Of a DNA stretch of 64,000 bases, positions 1 through 9,911 are shown piece by piece. The notes beneath the pieces were generated by a model that saw nothing but the letters and a program-made list of their open reading frames with translations, ran no database searches and was not told the DNA's origin. The translations under genes were made by a program, and so were the position numbers. Location: the NCBI GenBank assembly GCA_026419195.1, contig JANZZV010000001.1:62001-126000 (forward strand). Direction: 5' to 3'. The stretch's first letter is position 1; each line of letters begins with the position of its first letter. Source of the DNA: Fervidobacterium sp. Lineage in GTDB: Bacteria; Thermotogota; Thermotogae; Thermotogales; Fervidobacteriaceae.

Positions 1-1278
1 TAGCTCTGTTTTTCGTGTTTCTTTACTGAGCCTTTGGTTGTGAATCATTTCTAATCTGTGTTTTATGTCTTGATTATTCTCGTTTAAACGTACAATTTCG
101 TTGTGAATTTTCGACAAACCTCGCTCTAATTCTTCGTACTCTTGCTTTTTTTTCAATATTTCTTTCTCTTGTTCCGTGTACTGAGCATAGATCTTGTTTT
201 TCTCTTGTTCAAGGTTTGAAAGTATACCCTGTTTTTCGGAAAGTTCTTCCGATATTTTGGACACAATGAGTTTTATCTCTTCATCTCTATTTCTTAAAGA
301 ATTTATCTCTTCGTTGAGCATGTCAGTACGTGTGGTGAGTTCTATGTATTTACTCTCCAATTCGCTCAGCTTTTTACTAAATTTTTCCTTTATCTCAAGT
401 AATTGATTTTCACGGATCTTAAATTCTTCGAGTGTCTTTGTGTAACTTTCCATTTCTATGTCTATTTGATTGAATTCATCTCTCAAAGTTGACCAATTAA
501 TCTCAAGCTGAGCTAAGTGTTTAAGCTTATCTTTCAAAATGCTATTTAGTTCTTTATGGTAACTTTCCATGTCTGCTAATCTTTGTTTCTCAAGATTATA
601 TACTCCACCATAGTAAGTTTTTTTAAGGCTATCAAGTTGCTGAGAGTATTCTACGTATCTTTCTGCTCGTTTTGCTTTTAAGTAAAGTGATTTTCTATTC
701 TTATCAACTTCAAATAATACGTCGTTGATTCTGTTGAGATTTATCTGAGTTGAATCGAGCTTAGAAATAGCTTCTTTTTTCTTTTCTCTGTATATACCAA
801 CACCTGCAATTTCTTCTATCATTACCCTTAAGGATTCTGGTGTTGCAGAAACGATTTTATCTATCTGACCTTGCCCTATTATTGAATATGGGTTCTTGCC
901 ATAACCATGCTGCATAAGAAAATCTCTTATGTCCTTCAATCTAACAACATCTCCGTTTAGCAAATACTTGCTTGTTCCATCTCTTGAGAGCTCACGAGAC
1001 ACGGTAATTTTTTCATTTCCATCTTCAAAGACAAGCTCAACATAAGCACTTTGGGATGGAGGTCTTTTTTCATTCCCCCAAAAAACAACATCCTCCCGTT
1101 CTTGCGCTCTTATTTCTTTCATCGACTGTTCGCCAAGTACCCATCTTATAGCATCAACCACGTTGGATTTGCCTGAACCATTTGGTCCAACGATGACGGT
1201 TACTCTGTTGGATATCTCAAGTCGTACTGGATCTGCAAATGACTTGAACCCTTTTATGAAAATTTCTCTTAAAACCAC
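1..1278 (-). CDS. smc: Chromosome segregation ATPase SMC, N-terminal part (cut by window edge)
   Basis: SMC dimers compact and segregate the chromosome using ATP. The visible 426 residues hold the N-terminal head, with Walker A GPNGSGKS at about residues 31-38 and the Q-loop region near VELVFEDGN. From about residue 170 there is a long, charged coiled coil that runs off the window before the hinge. The usual length is about 1170 residues, so roughly two thirds is missing. Two adjacent GTG codons (1281 and 1278) follow a GGAGGG site. The second is 6 bases from it and is preferred over the first at 3 bases. The gene is last in the visible minus-strand run after murC, 30 bases downstream. The family call is very secure; only the start is uncertain. 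Confidence 0.95.
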   Translation of the reverse strand, partial: MVLREIFIKGFKSFADPVRLEISNRVTVIVGPNGSGKSNVVDAIRWVLGEQSMKEIRAQEREDVVFWGNEKRPPSQSAYVELVFEDGNEKITVSRELSRDGTSKYLLNGDVVRLKDIRDFLMQHGYGKNPYSIIGQGQIDKIVSATPESLRVMIEEIAGVGIYREKKKEAISKLDSTQINLNRINDVLFEVDKNRKSLYLKAKRAERYVEYSQQLDSLKKTYYGGVYNLEKQRLADMESYHKELNSILKDKLKHLAQLEINWSTLRDEFNQIDIEMESYTKTLEEFKIRENQLLEIKEKFSKKLSELESKYIELTTRTDMLNEEINSLRNRDEEIKLIVSKISEELSEKQGILSNLEQEKNKIYAQYTEQEKEILKKKQEYEELERGLSKIHNEIVRLNENNQDIKHRLEMIHNQRLSKETRKTEL

Positions 1279-1308
1279 CACTTACCCTCCCAGTTAAGAT
1301 CGCGTTCC

Positions 1309-2664
1309 TTATTGCAAAGAGAGTTCTCTGACTATGCTTTGCGAGATGTTGTAGATATCCCCTGCTCCTACAAATATATAAACGCTGTTGTTATCGTAAC
1401 TAAGTTCTCTTAGATCTTCAAGTTTTTCGACAAAATTTGCTTTTGAGATTTGCTGAATTATTTTCTTTGCACTAACACCATTCTTTGTTTCAAATGCTCC
1501 ATAGACTTCTGTTATATAAATCTCATCGGCTCTTTCCAAAATAGATTTAAACTTCTCGGCTTCTCTTTTAAACCGTGTATATCTGTGAGGTTGGAATATA
1601 AGTACTATTTTCCTATCTGGATAAACTTCTCTTGCTGTTTTCAAAAGTACATCGATTTCGTCAGCTGTGTGAGCATAATCATCAACTATTGTAAGTTTTT
1701 TGACAGGATCGTCATAACTGACGTTAAACCTTCTACCAGGCAGTTGGAAATCTTCAAAAGAATCAAGAACAGCTTGTAAGTCGTACCCTATGCTCGAAAG
1801 TAAAGATATAACAGCCAAAGCGTTTAGTGCGTTGTGGTAGCCAGGAACAGGTAAGAAAAATTTCTTTTCTCCCCATGGTGTTAAAATAGTAACGGTTTGG
1901 TAGAATCCTTCTTGTTTTCTTTCTACAAGTTTAAAATCTCCTGAATAAACACCAAATGTGGTATGTCCATGGAATTTTTTCTCATCAGCGAACGTAACAA
2001 CAAATTTTGAGTTTTTCATAAGTGTTTTGAAACTTTCATAATAGTGTTCGAGATTTTGGTAGTTTTCGATATGGTCTTCCCTTATGTTGGTAATTATCAA
2101 ATACTCTGGTGCGAAGAGTTCATAGCCTGGTTGACTTTCATCAAGTTCATAAACCGCTATGTTGTTCTTTCCAGCTCTGTAATTTCCATGTTCTAACTTG
2201 TTATGCAAAGCACCAAGAAAAACAAATGGATCTACTCCAAGATTGATAAGGCAGTTTGCAAGCATTGATGTTGTTGTTGATTTGCCATCTGTACCTGTAA
2301 CCGCAAACCCTTTAAATGGGCTCAAAATGTTTCTAAAATGATCTATTCTCATTGTTATTTTTATACCCAATTCCTGCGCTCTTACATATTCAGGATTGTC
2401 CTTTGAAATCGCCGGTGTAACTATCAATTCATCTAAATCCTCAACGATATTAGTCGATTCATGGTTATAATAAACCTTTATGCCTATTTTTTCAAGGTAT
2501 TTTGTACGTTCTGAACTGTACGGATCACTTCCAAAGACAAGATTACCTAAGAAATGTTCATGCATGGCTTGAGCACTCATACCAATTCCACCGATGCCAA
2601 CAAAATACACCTTTTTTACTGAGTTTGCTTGATTCTTTTTGCCTTCTTGGCTGCAAAATTCCAT
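1309..2664 (-). CDS. murC: UDP-N-acetylmuramate--L-alanine ligase MurC
   Basis: MurC adds L-alanine to UDP-MurNAc with ATP in the cytoplasm, the first step of peptide stem assembly in peptidoglycan. The 451-residue length fits the family. Near the N terminus the Rossmann motif GIGGIGMSA is the MurC-type UDP-binding loop. The central domain has the ATP loop GTDGKSTT, where many homologues have GTxGKT. The C-terminal domain has DDYAHTADEI followed by FQPHRYTR, which are typical Mur ligase motifs. The ATG lies behind GGAGGCGTAAAG, a good ribosome site. The gene follows murG by 48 bases in the same direction, as in many cell-wall clusters. MurD-like alternatives are unlikely given the MurC-specific N-terminal motif. 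Confidence 0.95.
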   Translation of the reverse strand: MEFCSQEGKKNQANSVKKVYFVGIGGIGMSAQAMHEHFLGNLVFGSDPYSSERTKYLEKIGIKVYYNHESTNIVEDLDELIVTPAISKDNPEYVRAQELGIKITMRIDHFRNILSPFKGFAVTGTDGKSTTTSMLANCLINLGVDPFVFLGALHNKLEHGNYRAGKNNIAVYELDESQPGYELFAPEYLIITNIREDHIENYQNLEHYYESFKTLMKNSKFVVTFADEKKFHGHTTFGVYSGDFKLVERKQEGFYQTVTILTPWGEKKFFLPVPGYHNALNALAVISLLSSIGYDLQAVLDSFEDFQLPGRRFNVSYDDPVKKLTIVDDYAHTADEIDVLLKTAREVYPDRKIVLIFQPHRYTRFKREAEKFKSILERADEIYITEVYGAFETKNGVSAKKIIQQISKANFVEKLEDLRELSYDNNSVYIFVGAGDIYNISQSIVRELSLQ

Positions 2665-2712
2665 CTTTACGCCTCCGTTTCTTCATTTTACTTTATTAAC
2701 ATGTTGAGTATA

Positions 2713-3759
2713 TCAGATATTTAAACTTTTGCAAATTGAGTCAACTATTCTACAAGCTGGATTTTCTCTTTCCTCAAAATTTCGTCCTTTTTGAATAAGA
2801 TCTTCTATGATATTCACAACTTGTTCCCTGTTGTAATCAATTTCCCTAATCATAACTCCTAATTTTTCTTTTTCAATTATCTTCGCGTTTACAATTTGAT
2901 GAGATTCTGTTGAACCTTCCCATGGGATAACTATGGCTGGGACATTAAAATGTATTAATTCGGATATTGTTGTTGCGCCTGCACGGGTTATAGCAACATC
3001 AACAGATCTCCAATATGCGTACATGTTTTCTATATAGTCTTTTACCTCAACATTCTTAGGGATTTTTCCTTCCAACTTCCTACCACCAGTTGAGAGAATA
3101 AAATGAACGTTTGGCATTGTCTGAGCAATTTCTAAGGTTATTTTGTTTAGAAACTCACTACCACCGCTCCCACCTATGGTTATTACGGTTGGATGTGGTA
3201 ACTGTACTCTCCCTTCCCGTACCCATATTGGATTGCCGGTAACTTCTATCTTATTCTTCACATTCTTTGGAAATCTTTTTGCGGCCTCTTCAAAGGCAAG
3301 ATAAACCTTTTGCGCAAATTTCGAGATAGCAACATTCGCTTTGCCTGGAATGGTGTTCTGTTCTTGAACAAACACAGGAATGTGAAGTTTTTTAGCTGCC
3401 TTAGAAACAGGATAACTCACGTACCCGCCCGTTACGTAAACAAAATCTGGTGAAAATTCTTTGAGCTTTTGCTCAACTTTTATGGTGTTAGATATTAATC
3501 GTGCAAACCTTAAGATATTTTCAGGATGGAAAATAGGTCGTACAAGACCTTTAATTTGAATCGAATATCTTTGAAACTCGGGGTGCACATTTGGTAAGAA
3601 TCTTTCTTCTATCTTTCCGTACACGCAAAAGTACAGAACTTCGATATTGTATCTTTTCTGAAATTCTTCTAGGACAGCTATATTTGGATAAAGATGTCCA
3701 CCTGTAACCCCACCAGCTGCCGCAATTTTGATTCTTTTACTGTCCTTTTTCTCAATCAT
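2713..3759 (-). CDS. murG: UDP-GlcNAc:lipid I N-acetylglucosaminyltransferase MurG
   Basis: MurG transfers GlcNAc to lipid I, making lipid II on the inner face of the cytoplasmic membrane. The 348 residues show the GT28 layout. The N-terminal glycine loop GGVTGGHLYPNIAV binds the lipid pyrophosphate. The linker region contains YVTGGYVSYP and VFVQEQNTIPGKAN. The C-terminal donor site has TIGGSGGSEFLN, and the family signature ITRAGATTISELIHFNVPAIVIP is followed by SHQIVNA. The gene sits 6 bases after ftsW and before murC, which supports a co-transcribed septal wall module. The start is the ATG just after the ftsW stop, with AAGGAG in the end of ftsW. Confidence 0.96.
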   Translation of the reverse strand: MIEKKDSKRIKIAAAGGVTGGHLYPNIAVLEEFQKRYNIEVLYFCVYGKIEERFLPNVHPEFQRYSIQIKGLVRPIFHPENILRFARLISNTIKVEQKLKEFSPDFVYVTGGYVSYPVSKAAKKLHIPVFVQEQNTIPGKANVAISKFAQKVYLAFEEAAKRFPKNVKNKIEVTGNPIWVREGRVQLPHPTVITIGGSGGSEFLNKITLEIAQTMPNVHFILSTGGRKLEGKIPKNVEVKDYIENMYAYWRSVDVAITRAGATTISELIHFNVPAIVIPWEGSTESHQIVNAKIIEKEKLGVMIREIDYNREQVVNIIEDLIQKGRNFEERENPACRIVDSICKSLNI

Positions 3760-3765
3760 TCATTA

Positions 3766-4869
3766 TCATTCCTTTTCTCCTTCTTCGGTGTAAAAAGGTT
3801 TCTTTTCTTCTTTATTAGTTAATCCTGACAGTATAATCCCGAATCCTGCAAGAAGAGACATGATAGAACTACCTCCAGTACTCAAAAATGGTAGTGGTAT
3901 ACCCGTAACTGGGAGAAATCCAGAAAAAACACCAAGGTTTATTGCAACATGAAGTAGTATAATTGTTGCGTAAGACCATGTGAATATTTTAACAGCGACA
4001 TCTTCAATGTAACTTGCAACTTTCATTAAAGCGTAGGAGAGGAAAAGATACACAATGCTTACCATCAATATCCCAAAAAATCCCCAATCCTCACCGATAA
4101 CCGCTAAAATAAAGTCACTTTCGGCTTCCGGTACGTACACCTTCAACCATCCGTTCGCTATTCCAGCCCCTGTTGCTCCAGAATTTTTTAAAGTTCTAAG
4201 CGCTATGTCTACCTGCGGGGCAATCGAACCACTGAAAAAGTAACGTAATCGTCCAAGTTGATAACTGTGCAAAAAACCAAACATTGATGCAATTACAATG
4301 GATAATACGACTAAAAAGAAGGATATTATAAAGTATCTCAATTTTGCACCGCCGTAGTACAAAGTAACTAAAGATACCATCAGCGTCAACAAAGCTGTAC
4401 TGAGGTTTGGTTCTATAAATATTAACACTACGTAGACAAGGGAAAAGACGATGGGTAACAAAAAGCCTTTTAAGAAAGTGTTCATCACTTTGTCGTTTTT
4501 CTTCACATAAACTGAAAGAAAAAGTATAATCAGGATTTTTGCAAGTTCAGATGGCTGAAATGTAAATCTTCCCATTGTAATCCATCGATGAGCACCGTTC
4601 ATCGAAGGAAAAGCAAATACAGCTGCCAGCAAAATTATACCTAAGCCATAAAGAAAGTTTGAGTATTTTTCGTATATGTGGAAAGGGACGTTCATCGCTA
4701 AGAAAAACACAACAAGACCTGCCGCAATATTAATGATATGTTTTGTGAAAAAATTGCTATCAATACCAAGAACGCTTTCCTTTGCTATATCGAGACTGTA
4801 CATGGATATTGCACCTACAACGAATAGCACTAAATAAGAAGTTATTATGATAATTAATTCTTGTCTCAT
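3766..4869 (-). CDS. ftsW: SEDS peptidoglycan polymerase FtsW (RodA/SpoVE family)
   Basis: This is a SEDS-family membrane glycosyltransferase that polymerises lipid II, usually with a cognate class B penicillin-binding protein. The protein is 367 residues with about ten hydrophobic segments. Family motifs include GAHRWITMGRFTFQPSELAK (polymerase core) and PVTGIPLPFLSTGGSS near the C terminus. The neighbours murG and murC favour FtsW over RodA, but the sequence alone does not settle this. An ATG six codons further upstream is possible. I chose the ATG at 4869, which overlaps the hemW stop as ATGA and has GGGAGGAG 7 bases before it. Confidence 0.88.
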   Translation of the reverse strand: MRQELIIIITSYLVLFVVGAISMYSLDIAKESVLGIDSNFFTKHIINIAAGLVVFFLAMNVPFHIYEKYSNFLYGLGIILLAAVFAFPSMNGAHRWITMGRFTFQPSELAKILIILFLSVYVKKNDKVMNTFLKGFLLPIVFSLVYVVLIFIEPNLSTALLTLMVSLVTLYYGGAKLRYFIISFFLVVLSIVIASMFGFLHSYQLGRLRYFFSGSIAPQVDIALRTLKNSGATGAGIANGWLKVYVPEAESDFILAVIGEDWGFFGILMVSIVYLFLSYALMKVASYIEDVAVKIFTWSYATIILLHVAINLGVFSGFLPVTGIPLPFLSTGGSSIMSLLAGFGIILSGLTNKEEKKPFYTEEGEKE

Positions 4870-5978
4870 CCAAAATACTCCTCCCAAATATTTATCAATG
4901 TAACAAAAAACAAATTACTAAAATCCATACCTTTATCAGACAAGCGTAAGCCATCAAAAAAATCGAACCTTTGCTTTAACTGCTGCAGAACTGTTGATAC
5001 ATCAACGCCGGTTTTGTTTCTAATCAGATCTACATTCGTTCCCCATTTTGTTCTAAGGTTCATAAAAAGTGTTTCTAAAGCCTCTCGTTCGGGTGTATTT
5101 AGTGATTCGTACGAGCGTGGAAACTTTCCTTCTAATATGCTGATGAAATAATCAGAGAACTTTTCGTAATTGTTGTATCTCAGAAATCCTAAGTGACCTC
5201 CGGATGCTATACCCAAGCCGATGTAATCATCATTATTCCAGTACTTTATATTGTGTTTACAGTACTTACCACCGAGCGAAAAATTGGATATCTCATATCT
5301 CTCATATCCAATATTTTTTAAAGCCTTTAAGAATTCGTCATATCTTTGATAAGTTTGTTCATCTGGTTTTTTAAGAAAGCCGTTCCCATTTTCGTTATGG
5401 ACTTCCAACATGTAAACAGAGACGTGATCTGGAAGGAAATCATTTACAAATTGGACGTTGTTTTGTATGGTTCTCCATGATTCTCCAGGTAAACCGACAA
5501 TGAAATCCACATTGATATTTTCAAAAAATCTACGAGCTATATCGTATTTTCTTATAAATGTTTCAAAATCGTATAATCTACCGGATCTTTTTAAAACTAA
5601 ATCATCAGAGCTTTGCAACCCCATGCTCAGTCTGTTAATACCGATCCATTTGTAAAACTGCGCAAGTTCTTTTGTGAAACTCTCTGGATTTACTTCAATT
5701 GTGATCTCATCAAAAACTCCTCCATAAGATGTTAACTTTTCCAAAATTTTTTTGATGTCTTTTTCCGGAAAAATACTTGGAGTTCCACCACCAATATAAA
5801 TTGTATCAATACCTGCAGATAAGTATTCACTGTACATTTCAATTTCTTTTAGCATGTAATCAGTGTATTCATCAAAATTGTTTTCCACATAACTTGTGAA
5901 GTCACAGTAGATGCATCTTTTTTTACAAAAAGGGATATGAACGTACACTCCTATCCCTTTACCATTTTGTTTAGCCAT
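4866..5978 (-). CDS. hemW: Radical SAM heme chaperone HemW
   Basis: HemW is a radical SAM protein related to oxygen-independent coproporphyrinogen oxidase (HemN). It is known in other bacteria as a heme-binding chaperone rather than the oxidase. The cluster motif is CKKRCIYC, followed by DF as in HemN/HemW. The GGGTPS motif follows at about residue 64. The HNxxYW signature (HNIKYW), which marks HemW and is absent from true HemN, is present near residue 240. At 370 residues it is shorter than HemN and matches HemW. It overlaps ftsW by 4 bases (ATGA) and follows the secreted-protein gene by 21 bases. An older annotation would call it coproporphyrinogen III oxidase. Confidence 0.88.
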   Translation of the reverse strand: MAKQNGKGIGVYVHIPFCKKRCIYCDFTSYVENNFDEYTDYMLKEIEMYSEYLSAGIDTIYIGGGTPSIFPEKDIKKILEKLTSYGGVFDEITIEVNPESFTKELAQFYKWIGINRLSMGLQSSDDLVLKRSGRLYDFETFIRKYDIARRFFENINVDFIVGLPGESWRTIQNNVQFVNDFLPDHVSVYMLEVHNENGNGFLKKPDEQTYQRYDEFLKALKNIGYERYEISNFSLGGKYCKHNIKYWNNDDYIGLGIASGGHLGFLRYNNYEKFSDYFISILEGKFPRSYESLNTPEREALETLFMNLRTKWGTNVDLIRNKTGVDVSTVLQQLKQRFDFFDGLRLSDKGMDFSNLFFVTLINIWEEYFG

Positions 5979-5999
5979 TGACTTTTTTCATCTCCAAAG

Positions 6000-6863
6000 T
6001 TAGATTCCAGAAAATTTTACTTTGAAATAGCCTACGTTGTTTTGTATTATTAAATCACCTTCGATTGGTGAAAGAAAACGGAACCAAACACCATACTTAA
6101 GGTTTTCAGAAGAAGGCACGTACGTTCCATAAGCAGAAAAGAAGAATCTGAAATCGAAAACCTCGATGAATATTCTACCTCCCAATACTCCAACTATTCT
6201 ATTCTCATCAAAATCCCAACCTACGTTTACCGTAGCACCTTGCTCTAAGGATTTGTCACTGAATACGAAAAATCCCAAAGAGTATATGTTGCCAATCTGC
6301 AGAAAGCTAAGCTGAAAAGTATCTATATTTGCAAATCCCCGTTTAATGCTTATGTTAACTTTGTTATTACCGATTTTTTGGAACGAAAATCCTTCGTAAT
6401 TTAATGCAAAAGGACCTATCGTGCCATCACCCACAGGAATAGCAGGAAGCGCGAACCAAGTTTTTGAATATTCAGATTGCATTGTTTGAAGCGAAGATAT
6501 ATAGTAAGTTCTTTCAAAACCTGTTGATGGAATAGAGTAACTTTCATATCCAATTGTCAGTACAACTCCATACGTTTGACCAACAAATGCTAAAAGATTG
6601 AAATAGCTTTTGTCGATTTGTCGTTTCATTGTAATAAATCCAAGTTTGTAAGATTCACTGCGAACATTTTCATCGAATAGTCTCAGACCAAAAGCGTATT
6701 TCATGTTTTCGATTACAACTGACATATTCCACAAGTTCAAAGAAAACGAATTGTAAATTCCTTGTGCCTCTGGAACAAATGTTTGAGCATTTAAATTTGA
6801 TGATAAAGATAATGCAAAAATGAAAACGAGAAATTTAATTTTGTCTCTCAGTTTTGTTTTCAT
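6000..6863 (-). CDS. Secreted beta-rich protein of unknown function
   Basis: I do not recognise a family. The 287-residue protein starts with a basic stretch and a hydrophobic core (FLVFIFALSLSSNLNAQ) typical of a signal peptide, with a likely cut after NAQ near residue 27. The rest lacks hydrophobic helices. It is rich in alternating aromatic and polar residues, for example FQLSFLQIGNIYSLGFFVF and VFDFRFFFSAYGTYVP, which suggests many amphipathic beta strands. It ends in a short strand after NNVGYFKVKFSGI. An outer-membrane or toga-associated barrel is plausible. The gene sits 27 bases after gatB and 21 before hemW. The ATG has AGGGGGATCACG before it. The protein is probably lineage-specific. 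Confidence 0.6.
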   Translation of the reverse strand: MKTKLRDKIKFLVFIFALSLSSNLNAQTFVPEAQGIYNSFSLNLWNMSVVIENMKYAFGLRLFDENVRSESYKLGFITMKRQIDKSYFNLLAFVGQTYGVVLTIGYESYSIPSTGFERTYYISSLQTMQSEYSKTWFALPAIPVGDGTIGPFALNYEGFSFQKIGNNKVNISIKRGFANIDTFQLSFLQIGNIYSLGFFVFSDKSLEQGATVNVGWDFDENRIVGVLGGRIFIEVFDFRFFFSAYGTYVPSSENLKYGVWFRFLSPIEGDLIIQNNVGYFKVKFSGI

Positions 6864-6890
6864 CGTGATCCCCCCTTAGTTAATTTGAAA

Positions 6891-8330
6891 TTAATTCCCT
6901 TTAAGAAGTTTGTTTAATATTTCGTTGACGATTTTTGGATTAGCTTTGCCTTTTGTTTCTTTCATAACCTGTCCGACAAAGAAACTGAATAATCCTTCTT
7001 TGCCTTTTCTAAATGTCTCTACCTGTTGAGGATTGCTTTCGATAACTTTTTTTGCTATTTGTTCTATCAGTTCGTAATCGTCAACTTGTTTCAAACCTTT
7101 CTCTTCCACAATAAGCTTAGGTTTCTTACCAGTCAATGCACTCTCCTCAAATATACTTTTTGCAATGTTTCGGGAGATAACACCACTTTTCATTAGGTCA
7201 AATAGTTCAACAAAGTCTTTTTCGGTGATCTTGATGTTTTCTTTACCGTGCTCAGTGTACAATCTAAATAACTCTGTCAAAAACCAATTAGCAGTTTCTT
7301 TTGGATCATTTGTTTTTTCGACAACCTTTTCATAAAAATCAGCAATTTCTTTGTCTTCAACAAATGTCCACGCGTCTTTTTCCGATAAGTTGTATTGTTG
7401 CATAAATCTTTTCAATCTCTCGTCAGGTAGTTCTGGTAAAGTTTTTTTGATCTTTTGTATATACTCACTTTTTATCAACACTGGTGGTATATCTGGTTCT
7501 GGGAAGTATCTGTAATCGTGAGCTTCTTCTTTACTTCTCATGCTGACGGTTGTTTTTGTATTTAAATTCCAACCTCTTGTTTCCCTTTCCACTTCTTTTC
7601 CTTCCTCCATTAAAGAAACAATCCTCTCAAATTCGTATTCGAGAGCTTTTTCAACAAACTTGAAAGAGTTCATGTTCTTTACTTCGACTTTGTTACTTTG
7701 TTTACCTGTTTTGGTGTCTAAAACTGATATGTTAGCATCGCATCTCATTGCACCTTTTTCCATATCTCCACTACTAACACCAAGGTATCTGAGTAATGTC
7801 CTAAGTTTTTCCATAAACAATCTCGCTTGTTCTGGAGATTCTATATCCGGTTCTGTTACAATTTCAGTAAGAGGAATTCCACATCGATTCATATCAACAA
7901 GAGAATAATCAGCTTCAGTGATGTTCTCACCGGAATGTAGTAATTTTCCCGCATCTTCTTCAAGATGAATCCTTCTAATTCTCACAATTTTTCCATTAAC
8001 ATCCAGATATCCATACTCTGCAACTGGGTAAAAAAATTGTGTAATTTGATAACCTTTAGGCAAATCTGGGTAAAAATAATTTTTTCTATCGAACCTTGTG
8101 TATTCGTTTACTTTGCAATTCAAAGCAAGCGCGAGTTTAATCCCAAGCTCATACATTTCTTGCGAAGGCACTGGCAAAGCACCAGGTTGTCCCGTACATA
8201 CTGGACAAATCGAAGTATTCGGCTCCATCTCGAAAACATCTGCGCTACAGCTGCAGAAAGCTTTCGTTTTAGTATTGAGTTGAACGTGTATCTCAAGACC
8301 TATTATTGGTCGGTATCTGGAAAGGTCCAT
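6891..8330 (-). CDS. gatB: Asp-tRNA(Asn)/Glu-tRNA(Gln) amidotransferase subunit B
   Basis: GatB binds the mischarged tRNA and phosphorylates its Glu or Asp side chain. The activated group is then amidated with ammonia supplied by GatA. The 479 residues start with [19 protein letters not shown] second Cys pair in [14 protein letters not shown] completes the zinc site. The kinase core includes [45 protein letters not shown], and DANIS. The C-terminal YqeY-like tail domain is present and ends with [16 protein letters not shown]. The gene lies 71 bases after gatA in the same direction. No gatC is next to the pair. It must be elsewhere in the genome, or else the complex is unusual. Confidence 0.97.
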   Translation of the reverse strand: MDLSRYRPIIGLEIHVQLNTKTKAFCSCSADVFEMEPNTSICPVCTGQPGALPVPSQEMYELGIKLALALNCKVNEYTRFDRKNYFYPDLPKGYQITQFFYPVAEYGYLDVNGKIVRIRRIHLEEDAGKLLHSGENITEADYSLVDMNRCGIPLTEIVTEPDIESPEQARLFMEKLRTLLRYLGVSSGDMEKGAMRCDANISVLDTKTGKQSNKVEVKNMNSFKFVEKALEYEFERIVSLMEEGKEVERETRGWNLNTKTTVSMRSKEEAHDYRYFPEPDIPPVLIKSEYIQKIKKTLPELPDERLKRFMQQYNLSEKDAWTFVEDKEIADFYEKVVEKTNDPKETANWFLTELFRLYTEHGKENIKITEKDFVELFDLMKSGVISRNIAKSIFEESALTGKKPKLIVEEKGLKQVDDYELIEQIAKKVIESNPQQVETFRKGKEGLFSFFVGQVMKETKGKANPKIVNEILNKLLKGN

Positions 8331-8401
8331 ATAGTCACCTCCAAATCTTAGAAAATGTGAAAACCTATGAACAGAATTTAGAATTTAAGCACAGCATCTT
8401 T

Positions 8402-9787
8402 TTAAATTTTAGCTTTTCTTTCAATATGGTCCGCGAACCCAAGTAACTTTGCATCAGAAAATCTTGGACCAGTAATTTGAATTCCAACTGGAAGACCGTT
8501 GATCTGGCCAAAAGGAATGCTTATAGCCGGCAACCCTGCAAGATTTGCTGGAATAGTAAATATATCCATCATATAACAAACAAGTGGTTCGGAAACAGAA
8601 CCTATTTTAAATGCAACGGTTGGTGAAGTGGGTGTTACTATAAAGTCGTAATTCTCAAAAACTTCTGAGAATTTCTTTGATATTACTCTTCTAACCTTTT
8701 GTGCTTTTTCGAAGTATGCATCATAATAGGCTGCACTTAAAGTAAACGTTCCTATGAGTATTCGTCTTCTTACTTCTTCACCGAACCCATATCCCCTTGT
8801 TTTTTCATACATTTGACTCAAAGAATCGGAAGAAATTCTTAAGCCATACTTTACACCGTCAAACCTGGAAAGGTTTGAACTAACTTCTGCTGGAGCGATT
8901 ATGTAGTACGTTGCAACCGAATATTTTATCTCGTTCATATCTACAATGTCAACTGTGTGACCGAGTTTTCTTAAAAATTCCATAAACTCTTCTGTTTTAT
9001 TCTTGATACCTTCTTCCACACCTTCCGAAAAAGATTGTTTCGCAACTGCTATATTCATTTTCGGCAAGTCTTTGTTGATAAACTCAGTGAAATCGATCTT
9101 TCTATCAACAGTAGTCGAATCGTTTTCATCTTTACCAGCAATAATATTCATCAGTATAGCACTATCTTCCACCGTCTTTGTTATAGGTCCTATTTGATCG
9201 AGTGAGGAAGCAAATGCTACAAGTCCATATCTTGAAACCAAACCGTAAGTTGGTTTAAAGCCTACAACTCCACAAAATGCAGCAGGTTGCCTAATCGAAC
9301 CTCCTGTGTCACTTCCAAGTGCGGCTATCACCTCTCCGGAAGCGACAGCAGCAGCAGACCCTCCACTGCTACCACCTGCTACCCTTTCAACATCGTGTGG
9401 ATTTTTTGTTGGACCAAATGCAGAATATTCTGTACTTACGCCCATAGCAAATTCGTCAAGGTTTGTTTTTCCTACAAATGAAAAATTGTGATCTCGCAAT
9501 TTCTTGATAACCGTTGCATCAAATGGCGCAATAAAACCTTTTAAAATTTTAGAAGCACAAGTAGTCTCCATCCCTTTGACGTTTATGTTGTCCTTTATTC
9601 CTATCGGAATACCACTACCAGGTTGCCTGTTTACACTTATAAATGCGTTGAGGACTTTGTCTTCTTCATTGATAATTTCCAGAGATCTTTGAACTAACTC
9701 GTCCGAATCGTGGTACATTTGAACATACTTCATTGCATCTTTCAAAGTGAGCTTTTTAAACAATTGTTTATCGATACTTCTTTCCAA
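8402..9787 (-). CDS. gatA: Asp-tRNA(Asn)/Glu-tRNA(Gln) amidotransferase subunit A
   Basis: GatA is the glutaminase of the GatCAB complex and releases ammonia that tunnels to GatB. It is an amidase-signature enzyme. The catalytic Lys is in PIGIKDNINVKG, the signature is GGSSGGSAAAVASGE, and SDTGGSIRQPAAFCG carries the cis-Ser and nucleophilic Ser. The C-terminal half has NLAGLPAISIPFG. The length is about 461 residues against the usual 470-485. An upstream GTG (9796) overlaps the ribosome site itself. The TTG at 9787, 8 bases after GGAGG, is the better start. This appears to be the first gene of the run that extends through gatB towards smc. Confidence 0.96.
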   Translation of the reverse strand: MERSIDKQLFKKLTLKDAMKYVQMYHDSDELVQRSLEIINEEDKVLNAFISVNRQPGSGIPIGIKDNINVKGMETTCASKILKGFIAPFDATVIKKLRDHNFSFVGKTNLDEFAMGVSTEYSAFGPTKNPHDVERVAGGSSGGSAAAVASGEVIAALGSDTGGSIRQPAAFCGVVGFKPTYGLVSRYGLVAFASSLDQIGPITKTVEDSAILMNIIAGKDENDSTTVDRKIDFTEFINKDLPKMNIAVAKQSFSEGVEEGIKNKTEEFMEFLRKLGHTVDIVDMNEIKYSVATYYIIAPAEVSSNLSRFDGVKYGLRISSDSLSQMYEKTRGYGFGEEVRRRILIGTFTLSAAYYDAYFEKAQKVRRVISKKFSEVFENYDFIVTPTSPTVAFKIGSVSEPLVCYMMDIFTIPANLAGLPAISIPFGQINGLPVGIQITGPRFSDAKLLGFADHIERKAKI

Positions 9788-9816
9788 AACAAACACCTCC
9801 TTGTCACTTATTGAAA

Positions 9817-9825
9817 ATTATACCA
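9817..9825 (-). promoter_or_regulatory. Extended -10 promoter for gatA run
   Basis: Read on the minus strand this is TGGTATAAT, a consensus -10 with the TG extension, about 30 bases before the gatA start. No good -35 is visible at 17 bases. It lies in the short divergent region shared with the flavin reductase gene. Confidence 0.6.
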
Positions 9826-9831
9826 TAATTA

Positions 9832-9861
9832 TTGTTGAAGTTGATACTTTTGTGTTAAAAT
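9832..9861 (+). promoter_or_regulatory. Promoter for flavin reductase gene
   Basis: TTGTTG (9832-9837) and TAAAAT (9856-9861) are separated by 18 bases, a fair sigma-70-type match. It lies about 50 bases before the start codon. Confidence 0.5.
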
Positions 9862-9911
9862 ATATGTACTTATGGCCATTAACACATTCATGAACAGGGG
9901 GTCAAAGTTTG

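Noticed and set aside
9788-9796. GTG at 9796 as the gatA start
   Set aside because: The GTG overlaps the GGAGG ribosome site. The TTG three codons later is at the right distance.
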